A DNA stretch of 14,700 nt from JAFDVL01 sp031398365 (lineage in GTDB: Bacteria; Acidobacteriota; Blastocatellia; RBC074). This document shows positions 1 through 7,518 of the stretch, in pieces. Location: assembly GCA_031398365.1 (NCBI GenBank), contig JANNND010000210.1:1-14700 (forward strand). Direction: 5' to 3'. Numbering within the stretch: the first letter of the stretch is position 1; each line of letters begins with the position of its first letter. The notes below the pieces were generated by a model. That model was not told the origin of the DNA, did not search any database, and saw only the letters and a list, made by a program, of their open reading frames with translations. Position numbers and translations under genes: made by a program.

Positions 1-158
1 GCGGTAATCATAAAAATCCATGTCAGACCAGTAACTTACCTGTCATCACGCGGCCCAAAGCCTTGACAGGTGGGCTTGGCGGTAATCATAAAAATCCATG
101 TCAGACCAGTAACTTACCTGTCATCACGCGGCCCAAAGCCTTGACAGGTGGGCTTGGC
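1..158. repeat. 78-bp tandem duplication upstream of the receptor gene
   Basis: Bases 1-78 are repeated without visible change at 79-156, and the first two bases of a third unit follow. The window begins inside the array, so the copy number may be higher. Each unit contains an 8-bp inverted repeat (ACCTGTCA ... TGACAGGT) and a TTGACA hexamer. In the first unit that hexamer (63-68) lies 18 bases ahead of CATAAA (87-92) in the second unit, so the duplication itself creates a promoter-like pair. The direct identity is seen; a regulatory role is inference. Confidence 0.9.
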
Positions 159-181
159 TGATATTTTCTTGAGGAGTATCC

Positions 182-3100
182 ATGAATCAACCCCGTTTTC
201 ACTTTGTATTGACAGTGCTTTGCTTGGCGTTTTTGACGCTGACCGCACTCGCCCAACAATCCGCCACCGCCACGATTGAAGGCATTGTTAGCGATGCCAA
301 CAACGCGGTCGTGCCGAATGCCAAAGTCGTTATTCGCAGCGTAGATACCGGCTTCACGCGTGAAATCACGACCGACGCCAGCGGCATTTATCGCCTTCCG
401 AACCTGCCGCCTGGGAATTATCAACTTGTGGTTAGCGCCGCAGGCTTTGCCGAAAGCAAATTCAGCGGCATCGCGCTCACGGTCGGCCAAAAGCTGAATC
501 TTGACCTCGCACTAAAGGTTTCCGGCGTAGGCGAAACCATTGAAATTACGGACAGCGCGCCAGTCGTCGAAACCACGCGTACCAGTGTCAGCGGTTCGGT
601 GAATTCCAAAGCCGTCAGCGACCTGCCCGTCAATGGACGTAACTTTCTTGATTTCGTCACCCTGACACCGGGCGTGGTGCGCGATTCGACGCGGCAGGGC
701 GATTTGTCATTTGGTGGACAGCGCGGCACGCTCAACAGCATTCAGATTGACGGCGTGGACAACAACAACAATTTCTTTGGGCAGGCCCTCGGACGCACCG
801 GTTCGGGCCGCGCGCCTTATCAATTTTCGCAAGATGCCGTGCAGGAATTTCAGGTCAATACGAATTCCTTCTCGGCAGAATTTGGACGAGCCGCAGGCGG
901 CACCATCAACGTTGTGACCAAATCCGGCACGAATCAATGGCACGGCACGGCCTTTGAGTTTTTCCGTGACCGCATCCTGAATGCCAACAGCTTACGCCGC
1001 GATGGCAATCTGGAAGCAGCGGCGCAGGCTCCGGCTTTGATTCCGGTCGGCTTTCGCTATGACACCGTCAGCAAAACGATTGTCGGTCAGGCGGACAAAC
1101 CGGCCTATCACTTCAATCAATTCGGCGGCAATCTGGGCGGCCCTGTTAAGAAAGATCGCGCGTTCTTCTTTTTCAACTACGACGGTCAACGCAACACGCG
1201 CCCGATCATTGCCTCGCTCGGCGCCCAAGCTCCGAATGATGCGGCTTCGCAGGCAGGTTTGGCGCGCCTCCTGCCGCTCGTCAAAAACTACACGCTGGGC
1301 TTCAATCAGGACGTCTATCTCGCCAAATTTGATTGGCAGCTTGACGAGGCAAACCGCTTGAGCCTGCGCTACAATCGGCAGAATTTCAAAGGCCGTAATC
1401 TGGAAAACAGCGGCCCCACCAGCGCTGAAGAACACAGCGGCAGCAGCAACGTGACCACCGACACATACGGCATCACGCTGAACACAGCCTTTAGCCCCAG
1501 CCTGCTGAATGAATTTCGCGCGCAGGTCGCCTTTGATAAAGAACCCGGCATCGCCAACACCGACAACGCCGAAGGGAATGTGTTGCAGGGCGGTACGACT
1601 GCATATGTGTTTGGTCGCAACAGCTTCAGTCCGCGCGCAACAAACGAAGACAAATTTCAATTCGTCAATAACGTCACGTACATCAACGGCAAGCACAGCC
1701 TCAAAGGCGGCGTGGATCTGATTATCGAGAAGATTGAAAACTTTTTCCCCGGCAATTTCGGCGGGCGATATTTCTTTCAGGCCACAAACGGCTTTGCGGA
1801 ATTTGGCAACCACTTCAACCCGGCCAGCGGCGCGGCATACCGCTTTGTTTCGCGCTATCAGCAATCCTTCGCGGGCGATGGCACCAGCGGCGCGCTCACG
1901 CGTCCGAACTACAATGACTATGGCCTGTTCGTGCAGGACGATTGGCGGGTGACGAATAATTTGACCGTGAATCTGGGAGTTCGTTATGACGTCCAGCAAC
2001 TGGCTCCGCCGAAGACGGCTAACCTGGACCCGCGTCTGGCCGCTGCCGGGCTGAGCACGACCCAGTTCAATCAGGATCACAACAACATCGCGCCGCGTTT
2101 TGGCTTTGCCTTCAATCCCAAAGGCGGTTTGGTGATTCGTGGCGGCTATGGCTTGTTTTACGGACGCACGCCTGCGATTGCGCTCGGCACAGCCCATTCC
2201 AACAACGGTGTCAGCGTGATTGGCCTGACGCTCAATAACGTGCGCTTGCCATTTGAATATCCGAATCGCTTTTTAGATTTGAACGCGATTCGCGCACTCG
2301 GCGGGACGGCGGCGACGCCGGATATTTTCATCTTTGACAAAAACTATCAGCAGCCCTACACGCAACAGGGCAGTCTGGGAGTTGAATACGAAGTGGCGAA
2401 AAACCTGTCTGTTGGAGCGTCGTATTTGTATGTCAAAGGCACGCAGCTTTCGCGCACTCGCGATTTGAATTTGGGCGCGTTGACGGCAACGCCGATTACC
2501 ATTCAAGGCGGCGGCTCGCTCTCCTTCCTGCGGCATGCGGGGACGACCGCGCCGACGCGCCCTGTCGGTGGATTCGGGCGCATCAGCCAATTTGAAGGCA
2601 GCGCCGATTCCAATTACAACGCGCTGGCTTTGACGGTGAACAAACGGCTGGCACGGAACTTCCAAATGCTCGCTTCTTACACCTGGTCGAAGGTGATTGA
2701 TAATGTGCCGGATCAAACCTCAGTCGTGGTCGGCGGCGGCGATGATGCCAAGCAAGCGCAACAAAGCTTTGTCCTGAGCGATGATCGGGGCCTGGGCGTG
2801 GCGGATACACCGCATCGGTTGGTAGCCAGCGGTTCGTGGGATTTGAATTACTTCAGCAGCCTGCAGGGCCCCGGACGCGTGCTGCTGCACGGTTGGCAAT
2901 TGGCCGGGATTTTGCAGGTGGCGTCGAATCCGCCCTTCTCAGAACTGGTCGGCGCAGACCTGAATAATGACGGCAACAATCGTACGGATCGCACGCCGGG
3001 CGTGGGCCGCAACACCCTGCGTAAGGGCAAATTCGCCGCCGTGGATTTCCGTTTGACGAAGACGTTTTTCTTTGGCGAAGACAAAGTTCGGCTGCAATTC

Positions 3101-3286
3101 ATCGGTGAGCTTTTCAATGCCTTCAATCGGCTGAACATCGGTGCCTATCAAGCCAATCGTTACCGCGTGACGGGGTTGAATACACCGACAGCAACCTTAA
3201 CCTCACGCTTTGATTACCTGTTCCCCACCGCGCAGGTGACAGACGGGCAACGCATCGGGCAATTGGCGGTCAAGATCGTGTTCTAA
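182..3286 (+). CDS. TonB-dependent receptor-like outer-membrane protein (Oar type)
   Basis: This 1034-residue protein is a large outer-membrane beta-barrel of the TonB-dependent receptor/Oar type, which is abundant in Acidobacteriota and usually linked to uptake of large substrates; the substrate cannot be read here. A signal peptide covers about residues 1-25 (hydrophobic core, then ALAQQ). Residues 28-115 form a carboxypeptidase-regulatory-like beta-sandwich (IEGIVSDANNAVVPNAKV, YRLPNLPPGNY). A plug domain follows to about residue 255 (LPVNGRNFLDF, IQIDGVDNNN, AGGTINVVTKSGTN). The rest is aromatic-rich barrel, ending in a C-terminal phenylalanine (VKIVF), the usual BAM signal. The ATG has a GAGGAG Shine-Dalgarno at 171-176, five bases upstream. 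No TonB box is obvious. The gene stands alone and ends at a strong hairpin. Confidence 0.93.
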   Translation: MNQPRFHFVLTVLCLAFLTLTALAQQSATATIEGIVSDANNAVVPNAKVVIRSVDTGFTREITTDASGIYRLPNLPPGNYQLVVSAAGFAESKFSGIALTVGQKLNLDLALKVSGVGETIEITDSAPVVETTRTSVSGSVNSKAVSDLPVNGRNFLDFVTLTPGVVRDSTRQGDLSFGGQRGTLNSIQIDGVDNNNNFFGQALGRTGSGRAPYQFSQDAVQEFQVNTNSFSAEFGRAAGGTINVVTKSGTNQWHGTAFEFFRDRILNANSLRRDGNLEAAAQAPALIPVGFRYDTVSKTIVGQADKPAYHFNQFGGNLGGPVKKDRAFFFFNYDGQRNTRPIIASLGAQAPNDAASQAGLARLLPLVKNYTLGFNQDVYLAKFDWQLDEANRLSLRYNRQNFKGRNLENSGPTSAEEHSGSSNVTTDTYGITLNTAFSPSLLNEFRAQVAFDKEPGIANTDNAEGNVLQGGTTAYVFGRNSFSPRATNEDKFQFVNNVTYINGKHSLKGGVDLIIEKIENFFPGNFGGRYFFQATNGFAEFGNHFNPASGAAYRFVSRYQQSFAGDGTSGALTRPNYNDYGLFVQDDWRVTNNLTVNLGVRYDVQQLAPPKTANLDPRLAAAGLSTTQFNQDHNNIAPRFGFAFNPKGGLVIRGGYGLFYGRTPAIALGTAHSNNGVSVIGLTLNNVRLPFEYPNRFLDLNAIRALGGTAATPDIFIFDKNYQQPYTQQGSLGVEYEVAKNLSVGASYLYVKGTQLSRTRDLNLGALTATPITIQGGGSLSFLRHAGTTAPTRPVGGFGRISQFEGSADSNYNALALTVNKRLARNFQMLASYTWSKVIDNVPDQTSVVVGGGDDAKQAQQSFVLSDDRGLGVADTPHRLVASGSWDLNYFSSLQGPGRVLLHGWQLAGILQVASNPPFSELVGADLNNDGNNRTDRTPGVGRNTLRKGKFAAVDFRLTKTFFFGEDKVRLQFIGELFNAFNRLNIGAYQANRYRVTGLNTPTATLTSRFDYLFPTAQVTDGQRIGQLAVKIVF

Positions 3287-3290
3287 AACT

Positions 3291-3354
3291 CAAAAGGCAA
3301 AAGGTCGGCACTGGTTCTTCATAGAAATTATCAGTGCCGACCTTTTGTCTTTTG
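3291..3354. terminator. Long hairpin between convergent genes, likely bidirectional terminator
   Basis: Arms 3291-3312 and 3333-3354 can pair over 22 bp with a single G-U; the inner 15 bp are perfect. The outer parts are A-rich on the left and T-rich on the right, so either strand yields a hairpin with a U-rich 3' side. It lies between the receptor gene (+) and the isomerase-like gene (-), which converge here. Confidence 0.75.
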
Positions 3355-3370
3355 CTAATTGCCTTTTGCT

Positions 3371-4474
3371 TTACTCTCGCTCCTTCCTTCCCACGCCCAA
3401 CACTTCGCGGCAATATCGTAAGCTTTTCTCCAACTCGCTTTTTTGATACGCCTGCAACTCCGGCTTCCCGGCTTCGCCTTTTGGCATAACGTAGGCTGGA
3501 CGCTCTTTGCCGCGCCGCGCCATCTGCACATATTTGGCAAATTCGCGCGGTCGCACCTTGGCGTAGGGCGGCCAGAATTCGTCTTTGTAATAGGGCAGCG
3601 GCTTTTGGAATTCGGAAATAATTTCGAGCACGAACGCACACTTGGGAGCCAACGCTTGAAACTCTGGCACGTATTGTTTCCAATCCACGACGCCCTCACC
3701 CATCGCCGTCCAGCGCGCAATAGCACCGTCCGCGTTCTCCCACACGGCAGAATCCCGCAGGCCCGTCGTCACGGCGTATTTACCGAGGATGCGCAAATTC
3801 TCCAATGGGTCTTCGAGCGTCCACGTCGCGTTGCCGGAATCCAATGTCGCGCCGACGAAATCTTTGCCTGCTTCTTCAATCAAGGTTACCAATTCCCACG
3901 CTTGCATATCGCCCGCGTGATTTTCGATAGCGATTTTCACGCCTGCATCCACGGCCTGACTGCGGACGTTTTGGCAGACCTTGACCATCTCGGCGATGCG
4001 CGCTTCAATGCCGCCCGGCGCTTTGCGATCATCGGCATTGCCTTGGTAACAACGCGCGACGGGCGAGCCGAGTAGCTTGGCAATTTTGATCGTTTGCAGG
4101 ATATGCTCTTCGCCACTTTTCCAGCGTTTTTTGTCGAAGGTTTTCGAGCCGGGATTGATGCTGCCCGTGCCGACGTGCAATTCCAACTGGCCCGCGTCGG
4201 CTCTGGCCTTGAGCGACTTCAAATACGTCTCGTCCAAGCTTTCGTAGACGTCCAAATCCGACATTAACAACACGTCCACTTTTTGGGCGATGGCGTAATC
4301 AATCAACTGCGGCGCTTTCCAACCGAAGGCACGGATGGAAAAGTTGTCAAAGCCCAATTTAGTACCCGTGCGCGCCGTATTTTGTGCGTGCGTGGAGGCG
4401 CTGAGCGCCGCTCCGGTCATTGTCATTCCAGTCTTTTTCATAAACTCCCGTCGCGTTTGTTTGGCAGAGTTCAC
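3371..4474 (-). CDS. Tat-exported sugar phosphate isomerase/epimerase-like TIM-barrel protein
   Basis: A 367-residue protein of the AP-endonuclease-2-like (xylose isomerase-like) TIM-barrel superfamily. The N-terminus has a twin-arginine signal (TRREFMKKTG, then a small-residue stretch), so it is probably exported folded. Barrel signatures follow: FSIRAFGW, YAIAQKVDVLLMSDLD, ELHVGTGS, a conserved glutamate in VKIAIENHAGD, an aspartate in GATLDSGNATW, TGLRDSA, and a late glutamate in FVLEII. These match the usual divalent-metal site of the family. I prefer the GTG at 4474-4472 because a GGGAG lies nine bases ahead; an ATG 13 codons upstream would place extra residues before the Tat motif. The substrate is unknown; relatives act on keto-sugars, inositols or hydroxypyruvate. 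The gene appears monocistronic. Confidence 0.85.
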   Translation of the reverse strand: MNSAKQTRREFMKKTGMTMTGAALSASTHAQNTARTGTKLGFDNFSIRAFGWKAPQLIDYAIAQKVDVLLMSDLDVYESLDETYLKSLKARADAGQLELHVGTGSINPGSKTFDKKRWKSGEEHILQTIKIAKLLGSPVARCYQGNADDRKAPGGIEARIAEMVKVCQNVRSQAVDAGVKIAIENHAGDMQAWELVTLIEEAGKDFVGATLDSGNATWTLEDPLENLRILGKYAVTTGLRDSAVWENADGAIARWTAMGEGVVDWKQYVPEFQALAPKCAFVLEIISEFQKPLPYYKDEFWPPYAKVRPREFAKYVQMARRGKERPAYVMPKGEAGKPELQAYQKSELEKSLRYCREVLGVGRKERE

Positions 4475-4506
4475 GTCTTTATTCTCCCTTTTGCAGCAAT
4501 TGAATA

Positions 4507-4559
4507 AGGGCAAGAAATACTAAAGCGTTCGGATGATCCCGCATTAGTATTCTTGCCCT
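4507..4559. terminator. Inverted repeat between two minus-strand genes
   Basis: Arms 4507-4523 and 4544-4559 pair over 16 bp with one bulged A and a 20-base loop. The hairpin sits just after the DUF937 gene and just before the isomerase-like gene, both read leftward. No clear T-run follows on the minus strand, so it could be a weak terminator or an RNA-stabilising repeat. Confidence 0.5.
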
Positions 4560-4584
4560 CTTGCATCCAAACTTCAGTTACGGC

Positions 4585-5175
4585 TTAGCGCCGACCAAGG
4601 AATCCACCGGCCAGCCGAATTGCATCGTCTATCATGGAGCCGTCGCGGTTGGAATCCAGCACCGATGACAACATGCCCATCAAGGGCGATTGCTGCTCTT
4701 CCATTTGTCGTTGCTGTTGTCCAAGGGCTCCAGCCAAGGCGCCCGCATCCATTCCCTGTTGTTGTTTCTGGCGTCCTAAATAGCCCATCACAATGGGGGC
4801 TAACAGGGGAAGCAATTTGGCAATCGTACTCATATCCACGCCGCTGGCCTGGCTGATGCCTTGCTCGACCGCGGGTTGATTGCCGCCAAAGATGTGGCCA
4901 AGAATGCCTGAACCATTGCTTTGTTGCGCGCCGCCGCCCATCACAAATCCGGCAATGTCATTCAACACGCTGCCGTCGTGATCCCGATCCAGGGCACCCG
5001 CCAAAGATGATGCACCTTCCTCTGATGAGGCATTGCGCGCCATCGCGCCCATCAACATCGGCAACGCCGCCTGAATCGCCGAGCTGGTCGTGCTTTCGTC
5101 CGCGCCAATCGTTTGGCTAATCGCGCCGAGGTTGCCCCCGCTCATAACTTGTCCTAACAATCCTTCGATATTCAT
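4585..5175 (-). CDS. DUF937/YidB-like protein with two acidic DxDxDG-type loops
   Basis: A 196-residue protein resembling the DUF937 (YidB-like) family: an N-terminal helix (MNIEGLLGQVMSGGNLG), glycine- and glutamine-rich linkers, and a repeated helical core ending LLPLLAPIVMGYLG. Two loops, LDRDHDGSVLNDI and LDSNRDGSMIDDA, look like EF-hand/dockerin-type calcium loops (D-x-D/N-x-D-G); they come before short hydrophobic helices and appear about 100 residues apart. There is no signal peptide. The start at 5175 has a textbook GGAGGA five bases upstream; a longer reading to 5277 adds an unlikely N-terminus. The family's molecular role is poorly known, so calcium binding is inference from the loop pattern. 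Confidence 0.8.
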   Translation of the reverse strand: MNIEGLLGQVMSGGNLGAISQTIGADESTTSSAIQAALPMLMGAMARNASSEEGASSLAGALDRDHDGSVLNDIAGFVMGGGAQQSNGSGILGHIFGGNQPAVEQGISQASGVDMSTIAKLLPLLAPIVMGYLGRQKQQQGMDAGALAGALGQQQRQMEEQQSPLMGMLSSVLDSNRDGSMIDDAIRLAGGFLGRR

Positions 5176-5614
5176 AATCTTCCTCCGGTAATAAACAGCG
5201 CAACGTTCGTCTGGTTGCTGCTGCGTCGTTAATGAACTTGAGAAAACACCGCTCACTGAAATGTCTTTGCTGGTCAAATATTGTTATCGCGCTTTATCGC
5301 CAGTCGGCTTTGCTGTAAGCGGCTACAGAATGTTCGATTCCAGTAAAATACGCAAGCGCCGCCCGGCAACTTGCGCGTCGGTGGCAGCAGTTCGCGTGCT
5401 TCCCTGCGCGCGCATCTGATCAGGTTGGAGCGTCCCTTGTTTTCCGCTATGCTTTAGCGCGCAAAACTTCGGCGGAGACCTTGCATCACTAACGGCAAGC
5501 GGCGTTTCTGTAAGATCGAAATAAGCCACCACAACAGCGCGAAAATTTCAGGCTGGGCGCAGCGGAAAAGGCGCGCAATTCGTCAACCTCGCCATTTTTA
5601 TGAGGCAAATACAC
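5176..5614. other. Divergent intergenic region without recognised gene
   Basis: About 440 bases separate two divergently read genes (DUF937 leftward, siroheme enzyme rightward). Any open frames here lack a Shine-Dalgarno and recognisable protein character. A small hairpin (CTGTA ... TACAG, 5313-5328) is visible. Promoters for both flanking genes should lie here, but I could not identify a convincing -35/-10 pair for either. Confidence 0.6.
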
Positions 5615-6268
5615 ATGCGGTATTACCCGATATGTTTGGATTTACAAAATCGCCCCGTGTTGATTGTGGGCGGAGGCATTATTGCCGAGGGCAAAGCGTT
5701 GCAAATGCTCGCAGCCGCTGCCCGGATTCACGTTGTCAGTCCCACCTTGACGGAAACATTACGCCAAAACGTTGCTTCAGGAAGCATCACGTACCGACAA
5801 GGTGAATTCACGGAAACAGATTTGGCGGACAAGGTGCTGGTTATCAGTGCCACCAATGTACAAGCCGTAAATGAAGCGGTAGCGCAGGCGACCCAAAGAC
5901 GCGGCGTGTTATGCAATGTCGTAGATCAACCGGCGCTTTGTGATTTCATCACGCCAACGATTGTTACGCGGGGCGATTTACAGATCGCGATTTCCTCCAG
6001 CGGCAAAAGCCCTACGGTTGCACTGCGCGTCAAACGTGAAATCAGTGAGTTAATTGGGGAGGAATATCAGACTCTCTTAGAAATCACAGCGGACTTACGC
6101 GCGCAGTTTCGTCAGGTCACACCCGATTACAATACGCGCCGTGACTTCCTGAAATCATTCGTTGAGTCAGCCGCCTTAGACTTCATTCGCGCCGGAAAAC
6201 CAGATGAAGCAAAAGCGCTGGCGCAACGAATGTTGGATAACTTTATTAAAGATCAACGAACTACTTAG
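5615..6268 (+). CDS. Precorrin-2 dehydrogenase/sirohydrochlorin ferrochelatase (siroheme synthase N-terminal type)
   Basis: A 217-residue enzyme of the Met8p/SirC/CysG-N family. It oxidises precorrin-2 to sirohydrochlorin with NAD+ and may insert iron, giving siroheme, the cofactor of sulfite and nitrite reductases. The N-terminal Rossmann fold shows the dinucleotide loop IVGGGIIAEGKA (residues 17-28). The family active-site region NVVDQPALCDF contains the aspartate expected to act in catalysis, followed by RGDLQIAISSSGKSP, a typical signature. The remainder is the helical dimerisation/chelatase region. The length fits stand-alone family members that lack the uroporphyrinogen methyltransferase half of CysG. 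I chose ATG 5615 because TGAGG lies nine bases upstream; the ATG at 5600 has no such site. No other siroheme or sulfur-assimilation gene is visible nearby. Confidence 0.88.
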   Translation: MRYYPICLDLQNRPVLIVGGGIIAEGKALQMLAAAARIHVVSPTLTETLRQNVASGSITYRQGEFTETDLADKVLVISATNVQAVNEAVAQATQRRGVLCNVVDQPALCDFITPTIVTRGDLQIAISSSGKSPTVALRVKREISELIGEEYQTLLEITADLRAQFRQVTPDYNTRRDFLKSFVESAALDFIRAGKPDEAKALAQRMLDNFIKDQRTT

Positions 6269-6276
6269 GTACTTAC

Positions 6277-6334
6277 ACTTAGTAACATTAACAAGATACT
6301 TATCTAAACTTAGCTGGCAATGTTACTTAGTAAC
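6277..6334. repeat. Repeated ACTTAGTAAC motif and inverted repeat in leader 1
   Basis: ACTTAGTAAC occurs at 6277-6286 and 6325-6334. A partial inverted repeat (GTAACATT ... AATGTTAC) links the two copies. The same decamer occurs reversed at 8187-8196 in the second gene-free leader. The shared word may be a binding site or a recombination scar; function is unknown. Confidence 0.55.
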
Positions 6335-6386
6335 TACATAATTTAAACTCTAGGTGAAATATTTTGTCTTTTTAGAAAAAAACCTC

Positions 6387-6416
6387 TTGACGGTTTTTTA
6401 CAATCCGGTGTATAAA
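6387..6416 (+). promoter_or_regulatory. Sigma70-like promoter TTGACG-N18-TATAAA (leader 1)
   Basis: TTGACG at 6387-6392 and TATAAA at 6411-6416 are separated by 18 bases. It is the best promoter-like pair upstream of block A. An A-rich/T-rich inverted repeat (AAAAAACC ... GGTTTTTT) overlaps the -35 element. Transcription would run toward the terminator-like hairpin and the first tRNA. Confidence 0.55.
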
Positions 6417-6676
6417 GCTGCTTCGCTCTAGTAACCAAAGGTATTAACCATTTTTTCTACAAAGTTCTACAAAGTTATGACGCAGATGACCAAAACAACC
6501 AGACCAGCAGTACACGCGGCAACCGGCGCGTCCCATCCATGTGGATGGCAGCTTGGCAATGGTTTATGTTTTGGGCAATCTCTCAAATCATCAGCCAATT
6601 CGATTATGCCAATAGGTAATGTCGTCGCCGAACAAACGCCGAGTGATTATCGCCTGTTTAAGCATCGTTAGTACGC

Positions 6677-6696
6677 GGGAGCGGGTTCCCGCTCCC
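6677..6696. repeat. GGGAGCGG palindromic hairpin
   Basis: GGGAGCGG (6677-6684) pairs with CCGCTCCC (6689-6696) around a GTTC loop. A nearly identical hairpin occurs at 8580-8598 in the second leader, and a lone half-site GGGAGCGG follows at about 8632. No T-run follows it, so it is probably a dispersed palindromic repeat rather than a terminator. Confidence 0.7.
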
Positions 6697-6738
6697 AAAT
6701 CCAGAAAATAAAGCAGTACAAGGATTTAGGTAAACAAT

Positions 6739-6784
6739 AAACCCGCTGCCGGAAACCCCGGTAAAGCGGGTTTTCTTCTTTTTG
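6739..6784 (+). terminator. Intrinsic terminator or attenuator just before the tRNA array
   Basis: AAACCCGCT (6739-6747) pairs with AGCGGGTTT (6765-6773). Inside, GCCGG and CCGGT extend the stem, and TCTTCTTTTTG follows. This is a good rho-independent terminator on the + strand. It ends about ten bases before the first tRNA, so it either closes a leader RNA begun at the 6387 promoter or attenuates transcription of block A. Confidence 0.75.
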
Positions 6785-6794
6785 TTACGTTTTT

Positions 6795-6876
6795 GCCAGT
6801 GATCCCATAATGGACTTGGGGCCGGATTGTAAACCCGGTGTCTTTGGGCAAGCAGGTTCGATCCCTGTCGCTGGCA
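6795..6876 (+). tRNA. tRNA-Tyr(GTA)
   Basis: Acceptor GCCAGTG pairs with CGCTGGC; A73; CCA is not encoded. The anticodon GTA is at 6829-6831. A 13-nt variable region can form a short extra arm, as expected for bacterial tRNA-Tyr. The D-loop has GG and the T-loop is TTCGATC. The base of the anticodon loop has an A31 x C39 mismatch (6826/6834). It is the first gene of the array and must rely on 3' trimming and CCA addition. Confidence 0.9.
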
Positions 6877-6881
6877 CTCAG

Positions 6882-6969
6882 AGAGGGTTGGGCTAATTGG
6901 CAAGCCACCGGTCTTGAAAATCGGCACGCCGTCACAGGTATGTGGGTTCGACTCCCACACCCTCTGCCA
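6882..6969 (+). tRNA. tRNA-Ser(TGA)
   Basis: Acceptor AGAGGGT pairs with ACCCTCT; G73; CCA encoded. The anticodon stem-loop CCGGT-CTTGAAA-ATCGG gives anticodon TGA, reading UCN codons. The 17-nt variable arm and G73 fit bacterial tRNA-Ser. It starts five bases after tRNA-Tyr. Confidence 0.93.
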
Positions 6970-7006
6970 ATTATTTTACGGGAGTAACCACAGCAAACAT
7001 GCATTC

Positions 7007-7095
7007 GGAAGTGTGGCAGAATTGGTTCAATGCACTAGCCTGCTAAGCTAGGGAGTTAGTCACTCATATAGGTTCGAGCCCTATCACTTCCGCCA
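7007..7095 (+). tRNA. tRNA-Ser(GCT)
   Basis: Acceptor GGAAGTG pairs with CACTTCC; G73; CCA encoded. Anticodon stem-loop CTAGC-CTGCTAA-GCTAG gives GCT, reading AGC/AGU. The 16-nt variable arm (GAGT ... ACTC) is of normal serine type. Confidence 0.94.
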
Positions 7096-7106
7096 AATTT
7101 AAGTAC

Positions 7107-7189
7107 GGAGAGTTCGCCTAATTGGTAAGGCAGTAACCTCGAAAGTTACCGCGCATAGTCGCTTCAGAGTTCGAATCTCTGACTCTCCG
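7107..7189 (+). tRNA. tRNA-Ser(CGA)
   Basis: Acceptor GGAGAGT pairs with ACTCTCC; G73; the next bases are CTA, so CCA is not encoded. Anticodon stem-loop GTAAC-CTCGAAA-GTTAC gives CGA, reading UCG. The variable arm is about 15 nt, consistent with serine type. Confidence 0.92.
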
Positions 7190-7258
7190 CTAAGTATACG
7201 TGTAGCTACTCTAAGTTATAAACAGAGTATGTTCTTTGTAAGTCAGATAAGTTAGTTT

Positions 7259-7339
7259 GCATCGGTAGTTCAGTAGGAAATAAAGAACGTCGGCCTCCGA
7301 AGCCGAAGGTCGCAGGTTCGAGTCCTGCCCGATGCACCA
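7259..7339 (+). tRNA. tRNA-Arg(CCG)
   Basis: Acceptor GCATCGG pairs with CCGATGC; A73; CCA encoded. Anticodon stem-loop TCGGC-CTCCGAA-GCCGA gives CCG, reading CGG. The D-loop is unusually long (13 nt) but keeps GG. It complements the ACG isoacceptor in block D. Confidence 0.92.
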
Positions 7340-7342
7340 TTT

Positions 7343-7421
7343 GCGGATGTGGCGGAACAGACAGACGCGCAAGTTCGAGAAGCTTGTTTTTTTGGAGGTT
7401 CGAATCCTCTCATCCGCACCA
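7343..7421 (+). tRNA. tRNA-Leu(GAG), aberrant
   Basis: Acceptor GCGGATG pairs with CATCCGC; A73; CCA encoded. The anticodon arm CAAGT-TCGAGAA-GCTTG places GAG at 7377-7379. Three features are abnormal. Position 33 is C (7376) instead of the near-universal T. The D-loop has GA where GG is expected. The variable region is only seven T residues (7387-7393) instead of a long leucine arm. The D-stem and its flank (TGGCGGAA ... AGACGC) are leucine-like, which supports the identity. It may be a weak or specialised tRNA, or decaying. Confidence 0.72.
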
Positions 7422-7429
7422 ACGTTTTG

Positions 7430-7506
7430 GCAGGGATGGCGCAATGGGTAGACGCGCTGATCTCAAACATCAGTTGTTGAGAGTTCGAATCTCTCTCCCT
7501 GCACCA
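7430..7506 (+). tRNA. tRNA-Leu(CAA) with short variable loop
   Basis: Acceptor GCAGGGA pairs with TCCCTGC; A73; CCA encoded. Anticodon stem-loop CTGAT-CTCAAAC-ATCAG gives CAA at 7464-7466, reading UUG. The variable loop is just TTGTT (7474-7478), making this a type-I tRNA of 74 nt plus CCA, whereas bacterial tRNA-Leu normally has a 10-plus-nt extra arm. D- and T-loops are canonical, so it looks functional. Confidence 0.88.
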
Positions 7507-7518
7507 AGTAAGGGACGC

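Larger units (their letters stand above)
6269..6794. other. AT-rich gene-free leader upstream of tRNA block A
   Basis: This 526-base stretch is AT-richer than the flanking genes. It holds the ACTTAGTAAC repeats, a consensus-like promoter, a duplicated TTCTACAAAG word (around 6459-6475), a GGGAGCGG palindrome and an intrinsic-terminator-like hairpin directly before the first tRNA. A 64-codon open frame at 6477-6671 has no Shine-Dalgarno and looks accidental. The layout resembles a transcribed leader or a small RNA unit feeding into the tRNA array. Confidence 0.55.

Noticed and set aside
141..167. TTGACA with TATTTT before the receptor gene as its promoter
   Set aside because: Spacing is only 15 bases and the start of transcription would fall within the Shine-Dalgarno.
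992..2197. 401-codon minus-strand open frame
   Set aside because: It lies wholly inside the receptor gene and is a shadow of its codon bias; no recognisable domain.
3443..4075. 210-codon + strand open frame
   Set aside because: It is antisense to the isomerase-like gene and has no domain features or start signal.
6477..6671. 64-codon open frame in leader 1
   Set aside because: No Shine-Dalgarno, no typical composition. A leader peptide is conceivable but unsupported.
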